Origin: Odobenus rosmarus divergens
Taxonomy: Eukaryota > Chordata > Mammalia > Carnivora > Odobenidae
NCBI RefSeq assembly: GCF_000321225.1
Contig: NW_004450267.1
Span: 2,859,191-2,923,190 of the forward strand
Direction: 5' to 3'
Length of the DNA: 64,000 bases
Shown here: positions 10,713 to 21,639 of the stretch, piece after piece
Layout of the letters: each line of letters opens with the position of its first letter
Position numbering within the stretch: the first letter of the stretch is position 1
Notes under the pieces: model-generated
Seen by the model: only the letters and a program-made list of their open reading frames with translations
Told to the model about the DNA's origin: nothing
Database searches by the model: none
Program-made: the position numbers and the translations under genes

Positions 10713-11104
10713 AGTTTCTCAGAAACTTGACTTTGGAGACACATAGAGAAACTTTCTTCTCAACACTTCGCAAATCTACAGACCTCTTCCTTCTCATTTT
10801 CTGGTTACAAACAATATCCTTATTTAATACTTTGGCAGATGAGTGACGGTGACGAACCATCTCAATTTCCCCAGGACTACTCCAGCAGTGTCTCTGTGGG
10901 GATTAAGCTGCAGGTGCCCCCAGGGACAGCTGGCTGGATAGGAAGCCCTTTCCTGGTTGCCCTCGCCTCCCTATGTCCCTACCCACGCCTCTCCCTGTGC
11001 TCCCTCCTCCTCCCAAGTAGGCTACACACATCCTTATCCCTTGGTCTGCTTCTGGCCAAACCCAAACTAAGAGCCTCATGTTTCCTGTGAAATTGGTTAA
11101 AAGT
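10713..11104. other. Unique non-coding stretch
   Basis: Pyrimidine-leaning on the plus strand (10930-11060). No identified repeat or exon. Confidence 0.45.
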
Positions 11105-11222
11105 GTATCCTTTAGACTACTGAGAAAACTAAGGCTCAAGGACATTAAATAACTTACTGAGGTCACAGAGCGAGCGTGTGGTAGAGCCCAGGTCTGAAGC
11201 CATGCCCTTCTGACTCGAAGTC
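11105..11222 (-). mobile_element. MIR fragment
   Basis: 'actgagaaaactaaggctca', 'aataacttactgaggtcaca' and 'agagcccaggtctgaagcca' give the antisense MIR core and box region. Confidence 0.75.
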
Positions 11223-11931
11223 CATGCCTGTCCCCTCAGCACCCCTGAGAGAAGAGCAACTGCCGCTTGATCATGGTGCCACACCGCCCCCTACTCCCAC
11301 ACTCACCCCACGCGGGAAACAGGAAACTGCCCCCCAGTCAAGGCTGAAAAACAAGCTGATGCCTTGGTCCCCCTCAGTTCTCACTGACTTCCTATATTCA
11401 TTTAAAAAAATGCCCCAGCCCCAGCTCTGCCTGGGAAATAAGGACAGAAATGATGGTAATGGCTGGGCGGGGGGAGAACCAGCCATGTGAAAATCCTATA
11501 CGCCCCCATGTGAGGGTAGGTGCATGCCAAGAAATAGGAAGACACGCTTTCTGAATGTGGAAATGCTGGTAACATGTTGTCTCTACGTCATTTATCCCGA
11601 GCCATAGAAAATGGCTTTTGTGGCCTCACTGGCCATTCGTGACAAATTGTGCAAATCATCTGGATGAAGGTAGCCTGCAGCCGTTGTGTCAGAATACGTG
11701 GGGTGTGTGGCCGGATGTGGCCGTTCACTGACAACCAAACCGGACCCCGGAAGCTTGAAAGCTCTGCTGGGTCCATGAACCCAGGTGAAGTTCTGGTTCA
11801 TTTGAAAGGTAACTTGATCCAAGTTTTAAGCAAAAGGGAATTTTTATGGTTAGGAGCATATGGGATGGGGTAAATCCATGAAATCAGCCTAAATGTATCA
11901 AAAGCCATCAAGTTCTTCTACTTATGTCCAG
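11223..11931. other. Unique non-coding stretch
   Basis: No recognised repeat. 11640-11770 has scattered CpG. Open frames stay below 90 codons. Confidence 0.45.
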
Positions 11932-12365
11932 TATTCTGGTTATCTATTGCTGTATATCAAACCATCCCCAAATCTAGCGGATTAAAACTACCCTCTCATT
12001 GTAGGTCATGATTTTTGTGGGTCAGGAATTCAGGCGGGGCTTGGCTGAGCGATTCCGTTCCACATGGCACCAGCCACAGCTCCTCGGAGGCATTCAGGGG
12101 CAGGTGGGTGGGTCTGAAGGATCTGAGATAGCTTTACTCGCGTGTCAGGCTCACAGGTGGCCGCGGCTGGAAGGCTGGGCTCAGTGGGGACTGCTGATCA
12201 GAGAGCTAAGTCTCCGGTGCACAAGGTGGAGTTACGTGGCTTTTTACGACCCAGCTTCGGAATGTAGGGTCACTTCTACCATACGCCTTGTCAAAGCACT
12301 CACAAGCACACCCAGATCGAGGACTTAGACCCAACCCCTCAATGGTCGGTGTAGAAAAGTGCGAC
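11932..12365 (+). mobile_element. Ancient LTR-like relic (MLT/MaLR-like)
   Basis: Opens with 'ttctggttatctattgctgt', then 'accatccccaaatctagcgg', 'tttgtgggtcaggaattcag' and a distal 'ttgtcaaagcactcacaagc'. This is the widespread mammalian 'TATCTATTGCTG...ACAAACCACCCC' repeat class, which I take to be an old non-autonomous ERVL-type LTR. The subfamily is not assigned. There is no coding sequence; the 106-codon frame inside is incidental. Confidence 0.62.
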
Positions 12366-12999
12366 ATTCAACTGGGATTAGAAGCAAAGAAAGGAAGTCC
12401 GAGCCTGCAGGTTCTCTGTGACTTGGCGATTGTAGCCTTAGCTACTTTGCCAGGCTGTGTGTGACCTCGGGCGAGGACAGTGAGGAAGGGGGGAAAGGCC
12501 AGAGCTGGCTGGCTGCAATCTCTGCTCTGCTGAGAGTGCTCCCGCTAAATCCCTGCTCTGCTCACAGTGCTCCCCACTTCCAGCTGCACTTGGCTGGCGA
12601 ACAGCTCTGCGCTTGGTGCCACAAGTCGTGACTAACAAGTTGAGCGAAGGGTTTCCCCTGCTCCAGGACGCTGGTCCCTTGGAACTGAGATAAAGGGAGG
12701 AGGCCAGTGGGGAGGATTTGGCTGATTTGAGCAAAGTGCAAATCAAGCAGAAGGCTCAGAAAGGGGGCTTGGTGTTGCTCACACATGGAAGCTGAGGTGA
12801 AGCTCCACGGGGCCCTGTCAGCAGAGCCTGCATCTCCCAAGGCAAGGCCACCCTATGGGCTTCAATCCGGATGCTACTGTCCAGCCCCAGAGAAGACAAT
12901 GACACAGTCTCTTACACATCGGCGGACCAGAGCCTGGCACAGGTGTGTCCTCAGAAGGTGCCAACAGAAAATAAACTCTTCAAGTTAATGCCTGCTTGC
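12366..12999. other. Unique non-coding stretch
   Basis: GC-moderate sequence with two roughly repeated phrases near 12510-12570 ('ctctgctctgctgagagtgctccc' region and 'ccctgctctgctcacagtgctccc' region, 34 bases apart), a small decayed local duplication. No exon recognised. Confidence 0.45.
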
Positions 13000-13219
13000 T
13001 TTTTTCTCTTTCTTTCCTTCTCTTTCTCTTTCTCTTTCTTTCGCCTTTCTTTCTTTCTTTTTTCTTTCTTTCCCTCTCTCTCTCTCTTCTTTTTTTTCTA
13101 TCTTCTTTCTTTTTCTCTCTCTCTCTTTCTCTTTCTTTCTCTTTTTATCATTCTCTCTCCTTCCTTCCTTCCTCCCTCCCTTCCTTCCTCCCTCCCTCCC
13201 TTCCTTCCTTCCTTCCCCA
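13000..13219. repeat. 220-bp polypyrimidine (CTTT/CCTT) tract
   Basis: Almost uninterrupted C/T on the plus strand: CTTT and TTTC repeats in the first two thirds, CCTT and CCTCCC at the 3' end, broken by one G near 13042 and a few A. Open frames on both strands here (poly-Ser/Phe/Leu or poly-Lys/Arg/Glu) are artefacts of the repeat. Confidence 0.97.
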
Positions 13220-13949
13220 TCCAGTCCACCTTCCATGCCATAACCAGAGAAAGCTGAAACACAGAGCTAAACATGTAAGTCTTTTGCCCGTGAAGTTACA
13301 ATCACTCCCACAACCTACAGAATCATTTCCAATCCTTAAGCCTCGTATTCAAAGTGTCTAGGATCTCCTCCTAATCAGCATGTGCTATATGACCTACCAC
13401 TCTCTCCATTCACGACTGTTGTGCAAACCAGAGTCTCCAAAACTCTGAGCATTGTTCTGGGAGGAGAGAAGAGTTCTATGTAAGATTTTGAGATTTTCTG
13501 TTTCTGTGTCAGTGGTTATCTTAAGGAAAGAGAGAGAGAATATATACACCTTCTGCTCAATCCTACTTAAATCTCTGTAGTATTTACACTTGTGTTTGCA
13601 ATCTCTGACGTTAAGTGGACAAAGCAAGTGACAGATTTTAACTCTTAACACAGAGTTTCTCAAACAGGGGTCCCGGGACACCTGCTCATAGGTCCTCAAA
13701 TTCCTCTCTACATCCCAGCTGTGGATCAGATCACAAATTCCATTTTAGCCATATCCCCATTTCATCCCCTTGATTCATGTTGCCCCTTTGGTTTAGAAGG
13801 CCTTTGCACAGCCTCCACACTCAGCTCCTACCCACCACTATCCCCAAGCTTCACGTGCATATCACTAGAGATCGCTCGACGTAGAGCTCCAGACGTAAAG
13901 GTTCTCCAAGCTACAATGGGTATGGTAGGTCATCCAGTCTATTGTACTT
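13220..13949. other. Unique non-coding stretch
   Basis: Moderately AT-rich. A short 'gagtttctcaaacaggggtc' at 13652-13671 resembles the end of a MER5/Charlie element but is too short to call. Confidence 0.4.
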
Positions 13950-14030
13950 GTTTACAGTTAGGAAAATCTAGGCCCAGAGAAGAGAAATAACAAAGTGGAT
14001 CTAGAACACAGGCCTCCTGACACCTTATAT
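13950..14030 (-). mobile_element. Possible MIR fragment
   Basis: 'tttacagttaggaaaatcta', 'ggcccagagaagagaaataa' and 'gaacacaggcctcctgacac' follow the antisense MIR core. Confidence 0.5.
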
Positions 14031-14471
14031 GGTGCTTTTTCTCACATCTTGCAACATGATGATCACTTTCTGTAAAGTTTTATCATCCGTTTCTGCATTG
14101 AGTCTCTGGAATGGCTGCATGCAGAGTAAATCCTTGGTCGCCTTGTAACGATGACTGACAGAGCCATAAAACTACAGTAATTACCTGACATGTTCATATG
14201 TCTGAACATAATGGAATATCCTGTGGGAGGTAAATGCTGGAAGCATTTTGCATTTCTTCATTGGACAATGGAGGCTGCCCCAATTAACACCATTCAGATC
14301 CATCCACTCCTGAGAAGCCCAAAATTATATGTTGATTTATTGAATCTGCTATCAAGATCCAAAATCAATTTTTAAACATTTCTGCAAACCAGGACATTAC
14401 ATAGAGGCAATACAACAGTTATTTCAGTGCTCTGAACTTAGTAAATATTCAGTAAATGAGCTGAATGCATG
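14031..14471. other. Unique non-coding stretch
   Basis: AT-moderate, no identified repeat. The longest plus-strand frame is 61 codons. Confidence 0.4.
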
Positions 14472-14662
14472 GATGCCCCATAGGCTAGAAGCCAGGACAC
14501 CTGAGTTCCAGTCTTTCTTCCACTAACTGACCATGAGGTCTTGGGAAAACCACATCTCCTCACTAAACCTCTGTCTGTTCATCTGTAAAATGAGGCATTT
14601 GGACCAACCCATCTTCTCTGAAGTAAATCCCTTGCCGCTCTAAAATTCTACAATTTCATGAA
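14472..14662 (+). mobile_element. MIR-family element
   Basis: 'gaagccaggacacctgagtt', 'ccactaactgaccatgaggt', 'gttcatctgtaaaatgaggc' and the 3' block 'gctctaaaattctacaattt' are in order, as in MIR variants ending with the TCTAAAATTCT block. Confidence 0.8.
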
Positions 14663-15254
14663 AACACTAACTCCATTTATCCTCTTGGTGTCAAAGAAAA
14701 AGGTAAGTAAAACTAGTACTTATTAACTGTTCTTATTTTATGCTTCATTGCCTATTTTATGCATTATGGTATATGCTTTGTGATCTATTACATATTTTAG
14801 TTATCACAAGTAACTTTAAAAGCAAATATCAGTATGCTCGGTTTCTACACTTTGGGGAAACTGCAGGTTTATTAACTTGAGAAGCCTTCAACTTCTAGTC
14901 TTAATAGAATTACAACCACTTGAGGACACTGGAACATAGGCAGTTATGAAACTGTGATTCCCAAGAGAAAGAATCAATGAGCTGAGCCTTAAAATAACCC
15001 TGATTTATGCTGGGAGGCAATTTCCATCTGGAAATCACAAGCATAGTCTGGCAGCTTTGCTAAGGAGAGGAGACAGAGGCCAGAGACTGGAGAAGCTGAG
15101 GTGGCCAGGAGTTGAGGCTAACACTTCCAGAAAGGAGAAGAGATATACAGAAAAAGAACATCGTACAACTGCTGAGATACCCTCTTGAGTCTGCTGAGTA
15201 TTAGGCCATGTGTGTATAATGTGAAATTCCACAAGACCAGGCAAAAGAAATGAC
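14663..15254. other. AT-rich stretch, unidentified
   Basis: 14700-14850 is strongly AT-rich (repeated 'tattttatgc' phrases). 14940-15250 may belong to the L1M fragment that follows. No exon. Confidence 0.4.
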
Positions 15255-15690
15255 CAGAGAGTCGTAAGCTGAACGACCCAAAGCTCTCACAAGGTGTGGA
15301 AATGGTTGTGTGCCAACCAGCCAAAGTGGAGAGTCCTTGGTGACACCTGGAGCATTCAATGGAGAGCCTAGAGGAGTCACCCTTGAGTAAAGTGGCTGAA
15401 CCATTCTTGGAGTAAAGGTTGTTCTGGACCCTGAAGAGCAAAGCTTAAAGACAAGACTCAAAGAGATCAAACTATTTTATGAGTAAATTAACTGCCTGCC
15501 AAAACAAAGTCTAACACTCTTTAAAAGGAGATAGCAAAGCCCAGATACTTAACAATATAGCTACCCAACGTCTACCACGTAATAAAAAAATTATTAGACA
15601 TCTAAAGAAGCAAGAAAATGTTCACTCATAACCAAGAGAAAAATAAGTCAATAAAAACAGACCAATAAATGACAAAGATGATGTACAAGT
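15255..15690 (+). mobile_element. L1M 5' region fragment
   Basis: 'aattattagacatctaaagaa' phrasing with 'caagaaaatgttcactcata', 'accaagagaaaaataagtca' and 'ataaaaacagaccaataaat' matches the 5' part of old mammalian L1M elements. The preceding block (ggagagcctagaggagtcac, ggttgttctggaccctgaag) fits the same region. No open reading frame remains. Confidence 0.5.
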
Positions 15691-15691
15691 A

Positions 15692-15786
15692 TTTAAGTAA
15701 CTGGACAAGACCCAACGAAGAGTCGGTTGAGAATCCAAATTCAAACCCAGGTCTCCTGACACTTTCACACAGTACTCTTTCCCTAC
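15692..15786 (-). mobile_element. MIR fragment
   Basis: 'tttaagtaactggacaagac', 'attcaaacccaggtctcctg' and 'cacagtactctttcc' are the antisense 5' half of MIR. Confidence 0.7.
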
Positions 15787-15832
15787 GTGTCCTCACCAGT
15801 CTCTCTGCATCTATGGCAATTTATAAGGTTTT

Positions 15833-16030
15833 GGTTTTTTTTTTTTAAAGATTTTATTTATTTGAGAGAGAGAGAATGAGAGATAAGAGAGCACGAGAGG
15901 GAAGAGGGTCAGAGGGAGAAGCAGATTCCCTGCCGAGCAGGGAGCCTGATGTGCGACTCGATCCCGGGACTCCAGGACCATGACCTGAGCCGAAGGCAGT
16001 CGCTTAACCAACTGAGCCACCCAGGCGTCC
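15833..16030 (-). mobile_element. Can-SINE (SINEC) with perfect 16-bp target duplication
   Basis: Antisense SINEC with T run, TTTATTTATTTGAGAGAGAG, CTGCCGAGCAGGGAGCCTGA and head ending GAGCCACCCAGGCGTCC. The flank caatttataaggtttt is at 15817-15832 and repeated exactly at 16031-16046. Confidence 0.97.
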
Positions 16031-16046
16031 CAATTTATAAGGTTTT

Positions 16047-16519
16047 ACCATGACAATCCCAAAGCAATTTTCCTCTACTTCTGGTCTTCCCTTGAGTTGG
16101 AATCTCTCAGAAGCTTGCAAAGGTAACCACAGAGATGAAATCTGTGAAGGCCAGTGTCTGATCAGGGACCAGCACAGGCCATCTTCGTGGACAAATTTCA
16201 ACAACACTGCAACAGGGCTCTCTTGTCTCTCCGCCAACCCCAACTATGGCACTTGTGTGAACAGTGGGGGCCCATACTGGAGAATGAGGCCTCAACTTTA
16301 GCCCTGAGTCGGCAAAAACTTAAACAAGAGGTCAAGGGGAACACGAAGAGTGTCATAGGCCACTGTCAGCCTACACAAAGGCACAAGCACCCCGCACCCT
16401 GATGCGGGCTTATATTCACGTGTGCACTGCCTACAAGTAGTTGTGAGAAAATGGCTTAGGGAATATAGACAGAGGGTCACCTCCCAGGCTGGGGGTGCAG
16501 TTTTCCTCCCTGCAATTTA
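16047..16519. other. Unique non-coding stretch
   Basis: GC-moderate, no repeat recognised. Short frames only. Confidence 0.4.
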
Positions 16520-16700
16520 CTACATAAGTTGTTACCAAAGCAAATATCAAAGCCCTGCAATTTGCTAATTACAGGCGGGATCCTGGGCTTGTGGGCCCAA
16601 TTAACCACTTGTTCCTCATTTTCCGTGTGTGACCCGCCGGCTGCACCCACAATTACCCACTTGTCTTTTAACTACCTTGAGAGCTGGCTGACTCACCTCC
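16520..16700. promoter_or_regulatory. Candidate enhancer with duplicated CAATTA/CCACTTGT motif
   Basis: Repeat-free segment with 'tttgctaattacagg' at 16561-16575 and two copies of a 15-base motif, CAATTAACCACTTGT (16598-16612) and CAATTACCCACTTGT (16650-16664), 14 of 15 identical and 52 bases apart. CAATTA is a homeodomain-type core, and CCACTTG overlaps both an E-box (CACTTG) and NKX2-like sites. Activity is inference only. Confidence 0.35.
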
Positions 16701-17318
16701 AATTCACTCCCACTATCACCTCCAGATGGCCTTTGGTATCTTTTTGCTTTCCAGGTGCCCGCTACTCACCTATTACCTCTCTCTGCATCAAAGGCAGGGG
16801 ATCTTACGAGATTTCCTGGTCTTGCTCCTTGCCTAGGCTTGGAGCCTACAAGGCAGGGCGCAGCTCCTGTTGGTCTGGGCATCTTGCCTAGTTCACCCAA
16901 GGAAGCTCAGGAGGCTTTGGCCACATTTGGCCTCTGCCCCCAGACACAGAAGTAAAGACAATTATAGCTTCTCTGGAACCGGCCCCCTGCCAGAGCTCCT
17001 GCCCACACTCTCCATCAAGGCACCCCTGGCTCCCTGCCTCAGTCAGGCCCGGGCCGGCTCCAGGGACGCTCAGTGCCAGTCCTGGGGAAGGAGGTCCCGG
17101 CAGTTACCACAGCAGTTCTCTGGGGAGACACAAGTCAGAGAAGGAGAATGACTTTCTCGTGACCTTCTGCTTCCTCAGGCAGGCTACCTGGCAAGCAAAA
17201 GTTTCCAGTAAACTTGTTGATGATTTACTATGTCAATGGCTCCTATCCTTTCTTTGTGTCACAGACACTTTTGAAAATCTGATGAAAGTTCTGGACCCTC
17301 TCCAGCACGAAATGCTCA
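16701..17318. other. Unique non-coding stretch
   Basis: GC-rich around 16970-17110, otherwise unremarkable. 17240-17300 ('acttttgaaaatctgatgaa') resembles a widespread ancient repeat that I cannot name. Confidence 0.4.
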
Positions 17319-18125
17319 TATTCATTCATCCATTCATTCAACCATTCGTTCATTTAATCATTCAACAACTATGGGGCACCGCCGCGCTGGGCACTGCTGC
17401 AGGGATTAAGGAAACATCAGTGAGCAAAAATAGACAGAAATTCCTACTCTCGTGGAGCTCACATTCTAGCAGGAAAGGATAGGCAATAAGTAATAAATGT
17501 AATAAGTGAATATACAATTTGCTAGAAAACGAGCGCTATGGGAAAAGAGCAATCCCAGCGGGGTAAGAGAGAGAGGCGGGGAACAGGCCACATTTTGAAA
17601 TAGGGTGTGCCAGGCCGTCCTCCCTGAGAAGTGAAATGTTAGCAAAGAGCTGAAGCATGTGAGAGGTTTGCCTGATGGGCAAGTGGAGAAAGAGTGTAGC
17701 GGCCGGAAAGAGCACAGGGCAAGGCCAGGCTGGTGCGTCTGAGCAAAAGCGAGCCATGCAGCCAGCGTGGCTGGACCAGACAGAGGGAGAGGGAGGCAGG
17801 CTCAGTGGAGATGCGGTCAGGGGGCTGGGGCGGGGGGGGGGACAGATGCCACACAGGGCCTTGTGGGGGCCACGAGGACTTCGACTTTTACTTGGAGGTC
17901 AATCCGGAGCCGTTAGCGGGATGTGAGCAAAGGGGTAACATGATCCGACTAAGACTCTTAAAATGTCTGGGGCTGTGGTCCGGAAGCAAATGGTCCAAGT
18001 GCGAGGTACTGACAGCTTGGGCCAGTGGTTGTGGCGAGGACCGGGGGAAGGCTGAGGAAAGAGGATTTCCTGAGTAGCTGTGCTGTGTGCGAGGAAGAGG
18101 TGCAGAGACGATTTTACAGCTTCCG
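17319..18125 (-). mobile_element. L2 LINE 3' end, about 800 bp
   Basis: A long antisense L2: the terminal (TTCA)n-like 'attcattcatccattcattc', then 'gtggagctcacattctagca', 'gccgtcctccctgagaagtg', 'cacagggccttgtgggggcc', 'cgacttttacttggaggtca' and 'ggtaacatgatccgact'. The order runs from the 3' terminus back into the body. A G run at 17830-17840 interrupts it. It is the longest single L2 in the window. Confidence 0.9.
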
Positions 18126-18254
18126 TTATTACAATCCAGTGGTTTACCGGTCACCTAAATCCATCCGTAGACGCAGGTAAAGGGCCGCTTATGAAAGGAT
18201 AAAGGGAAGCGGTGACGCCAAGGAGGGAGGGAAAGCGGTGACCCCAGTGCAGAG

Positions 18255-18420
18255 CGAGAGCTTTAGCTGTATCTAGAAGTTTCACTCCTTTTAAAGAATA
18301 TATGAGAAGATAGTTAAGGCAAATACGGTAAAACGTTAACATCTGGCAATCTGAGTGGGTGGAACTACGCATCTATTATAAGATTTTCTGTATGTTTCAA
18401 ATAATGCATAATTTTGACAA
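18255..18420 (+). mobile_element. L1M 3' end fragment
   Basis: 'acgttaacatctggcaatct', 'gagtgggtggaac' and 'ttctgtatgtttcaaataat' trace the 3' UTR end of old L1M elements (TTAACAATTGGTGAATCTGGGT ... TTTGAAATTATTTC). Confidence 0.5.
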
Positions 18421-19329
18421 GAACTGCTCCAGAAAGTCTCCTGCTGGCTTTGTCAGTGCTGCCAGGGGAAATCAGCACAATTAATTCTGCTAGTAATTCT
18501 GGCTGTGATATCTGGCTGGGCCTCCTTCGCTTCCCTAACTTATTTTCCTCCCTTCCTTGCACTGGCCCCGAGTCAGGGACTAACACACACACGCCACACC
18601 ACACGGAAGAGCATCCGGAAGGGTAAGAGGACAATGATACCTGGACGGACTGCGGAAGGCCTCCTGGCAGAGGCAGCCTTTCAGGAGAATCCGGGAGAAC
18701 GGGCAGGTTGGGACTTGCAGAGAGGAGCGGGCTGCTTCCGGAACAGAGGCACACGGTGGGGCAAGTACAGGACCCAAGCGCCTACTCTGCTATGACCCAT
18801 TTTAAGGAGAGCAAGCAGATTTCTTCTTCTGGGTACTGAGTTAGAGAGAAAAGGCCAAATGGAAGGTGCTTTCAGAGCCCTGAGGTCACCCCAGCGGGGC
18901 CACAGGGCCCACGGTGAAAACCCGGGGTTCCAGGTCTGCAGCAAGCTGAAACATGCAGATAAGGTGACCTCAGGCCCCCAGGGTGTAAAGTGACTGAGCT
19001 GGGCAGTCTGCTTGCTGACCTGGGGAAGGTGGGGCGGGGGGGGGCGGTTGCTCCTTGGGAGCAGGAGACCAGGCAGGCTCCCCAGCCAGCCCTGCATCAG
19101 CCACCTCAGGCCATGGCCCTCAGACAACGAATTCCTCACCATCTGCAGACCTGTCACTGAGCCTAGGGGAAGGTCCCCTGCTGCCCACATTTTGCAGAAA
19201 CTTGCCATGTCACAAGTCCTGATTAGGTGCCAAGAGAACAATTTCCCAGGCCACAGCTTTAACAAGACCAGGCTTCCTAATGACTAGTTTTCTCCTAATT
19301 AAATAAAAAGAGGGGAGAGAAACCCGTGA
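18421..19329. other. Unique non-coding stretch
   Basis: Contains a G-rich tract at 19027-19048 and a 194-codon minus frame (18681-19265) overlapped by frames on the other strand, with no domain. Considered chance. Confidence 0.4.
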
Positions 19330-19515
19330 TTACTCCACCTTATAACACCACCTTCCATTTATGTGCGTCTCTCTTCAGAGGAGCTCAAAGTGCTTTGTAT
19401 ATTATTGTATATTTTTTCCCTCGTAATGTCCTTGAGATTCCTAGGGGTGGTTATTATCACACCATTTTACAGCTGGGAAAAGGGATGTGGCTGACGTTAA
19501 GCACAGTGTCCAAGC
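19330..19515 (-). mobile_element. Possible MIR-like fragment
   Basis: 'ttcagaggagctcaaagtgc', 'tttgtatattattgtatatt', 'ggtggttattatcacaccat' and 'tttacagctgggaaaag' resemble an antisense core-SINE order. Confidence 0.42.
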
Positions 19516-19640
19516 ACCCTTGCTGGGTATGGTCACTATTTTGAAGCTCTTACAAGAAACTTGTTCAGAGTTGAAAATCAAGTCATCCCCCGGCAGATAA
19601 ACTAGGCTAAAGCAACACATAAAGAATAGTCACCTATTAC

Positions 19641-19795
19641 AAACTTTACAATAGTCATTAACACTATTTAATTCTCACAACCATCCTATAAATAACAGAT
19701 AGGATTACACCAGTCTTACATAGGGGGACAATGAGATTCAGAGAGGTCAAGTGAGCTGCCTAGAGCTGCATAATAACCAGAATTGTGGCAAAAGC
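19641..19795 (-). mobile_element. MIR fragment
   Basis: 'ctatttaattctcacaacca', 'tcttacatagggggacaatg' and 'agattcagagaggtcaagtg' are the antisense MIR core. Confidence 0.72.
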
Positions 19796-19798
19796 AGA

Positions 19799-19985
19799 AG
19801 CCGATGTTTATTAAGCACTTACCATGTGCCAGACATTTTACATTGATTCACTCGTTTTAAACATCCGAAATGATTATTGGCATTATCACCGTTTTGCGGA
19901 CGACAAGACCAAAGCACAGGGAAGTTAAGTAACTTGCCCAAGGTCATAGCAAGTCAGTGGCACAGCCATATTGGAACCCACAAAA
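19799..19985 (-). mobile_element. MIR, second copy adjacent to the first
   Basis: 'tgtttattaagcacttacca', 'tgtgccagacattttacatt', 'agttaagtaacttgcccaag' and 'gtcagtggcacagccatatt' in order. It lies in the same orientation, directly after the MIR at 19641. Confidence 0.9.
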
Positions 19986-20427
19986 GCGATGCACATGCTG
20001 CATTCTCCATCTGAAGGAATACTGTCTCTGTGGGTTAGCCTGGGAACGCTCAGATACAGTCCAGGGGACCCAGGTATAGTCCCAGGACTGCTCCGTGACC
20101 TTATCAGTGTCTTTTGAAGGTGGGCGTGGGTGCGCTTTCTGTGTGTTGCTCGGAGTCAGGCCCTTGGCTGTATGGGTAAGGCACCGGGAGAGGGGGTGGT
20201 GGGGGAAAGGCTCTTTCTGCCTGACTGAAGGCAAATGTGCTGGGTACTTTTACTGGTATAATGGCACCAATGGGGTTCACACAAAGGTAGTGAAATCTGC
20301 AAGTAAGAATTAGCCTAGAGAGACATCTAAATCGTGGGAAGTGAGCCTGCTGTGGTCTGTGTCTGGGGGAGGCAGTGCATTTAGCTCTTCCACACCCCAA
20401 GAAATGAGCCTCCAAACTGGCCTAGAA
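19986..20427. other. Unique non-coding stretch
   Basis: No recognised repeat or exon. It leads directly into the tandem duplication. Confidence 0.4.
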
Positions 20428-20714
20428 CCTTGGTTTTTTCCTGCCTTCTCCCCAAGAGCATCCTCTGTGGACTCCTTCCACTCCCCATTACCTCCATACC
20501 AGGAGGGGGATGTCCTGCATGGGGCACAACTTCTGACTCCTTGCCAGACCTTGGCTATCAATAAATCGGCCTTGGTTTTTTCCTGCCTTCTCCCCAAGAG
20601 CATCCTCTGTGGACTCCTTCCACTCCCCATTACCTCCATACCAGGAGGGGGATGTCCTGCATGGGGCACAACTTCTGACTCCTTGCCAGACCTTGGCTAT
20701 CAATAAATCGGCCT
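20428..20714 (+). repeat. Perfect 142-bp tandem duplication
   Basis: Copy one is 20428-20569 and copy two 20570-20711, with three more matching bases to 20714. I read the two copies base by base and saw no difference. Each unit starts CCTTGGTTTTTTCCTG and ends with GCTATCAATAAATCGG, so each has an AATAAA hexamer (20560-20565 and 20702-20707). The unit is not a SINE, MIR or L2. The AATAAA near its end could reflect an unrecognised LTR end or old transcript end; that is inference. Confidence 0.97.
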
Positions 20715-21177
20715 GCCAGACTTCAGAGTAGGAGGCCTCCAAGTGCCTGGCATACTTCCTGGGCCCGCGAAGGTGCAACCCGGCCCCTCCCCGGACTCTC
20801 ACGGAAGGCCCCCGTGGGGCTGCCAGGTGGTATGTCCTCTCAAACCCCTCTCTTTTCCTTTCAGACAGTAAGCAGACTGACCTCCTGTCACTGCCTGTCT
20901 TATCCCTTTCCAGTAGGTCCTACTGACAGGGAGCCCTCCCTGAGAGTGACAGGACAGCGTTACCCAACCGCCACCTATCCAAAAGAGCCAGCACGTACAC
21001 CATTCCTAGTGAGGGTTGGCTACACCACCCCATTTGTCCCCAGCTCTTTCCGACCAAATCAGAACATTTAGGAAGGTCCTGACTTGCCCTGACTTCCAGA
21101 CTTTCCAGAGCTTGTTTCTCCACCTCCTTGACATCTGATGCCCTCGGAGATCTAGACTACAGCATCTTTCATCTGTT
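20715..21177. other. Unique non-coding stretch
   Basis: No repeat recognised. Several short frames, none with a domain. Confidence 0.4.
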
Positions 21178-21422
21178 GAGCGCAGCGGTTGTTACCAGCA
21201 TAGGCCCTGGGGCAATAATTTAAACTCCACCCTACCCTATTTACTAGCTGTGTGACCCTGAGCAAGTTGCTGAACCTCTCTGTGCCTCTTCGGTGGTCTG
21301 TAAAGCAGGGATGGTAAGAATTCCTATTTCACAGGTTTCATGAGGATATTGCGAGGATTAAATGAGTCACTGTATTAAAATGCTTAGCACAGAGTAGGCA
21401 ATCAATGTTAGTTACTATTACA
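21178..21422 (+). mobile_element. MIR, near full length
   Basis: 'tttactagctgtgtgaccct', 'gagcaagttgctgaacctct', 'gtaaagcagggatggtaaga', 'gaggattaaatgagtcactg' and 'tagcacagagtaggcaatca' follow the sense consensus. Confidence 0.92.
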
Positions 21423-21639
21423 TGGCCTTGAAACTTCTTCCCGGAAAAGAATCCACCATTTTTTCCGTCCCCACCAGCTTTGCACCCCGGTACTTCGCGC
21501 AGGTAGAGGCAGTCCAGTATTATGAAAACTTGTATCAGCCTTGGGGAGGGCGAGCTCGTCTTGCAAGGGTTTAAATACTCTCAAGCCTTTGTGCACCCCC
21601 TAATTCCTGCAGAAAGGGAAAAAGAAAAGAAACACCAAG

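Noticed and set aside
12510..12570. Possible recent tandem duplication of a CTCTGCTCTGCT phrase
   Set aside because: Units are short and differ at several positions, so it is a weak local similarity, not a clean duplication.
12871..13361. Open frames of 80-128 codons on both strands over the polypyrimidine block
   Set aside because: The translations are Ser/Phe/Leu or Lys/Arg/Glu repeats produced by the microsatellite itself.
18681..19265. 194-codon minus-strand frame
   Set aside because: Overlaps a G-rich tract and plus-strand frames; no domain.
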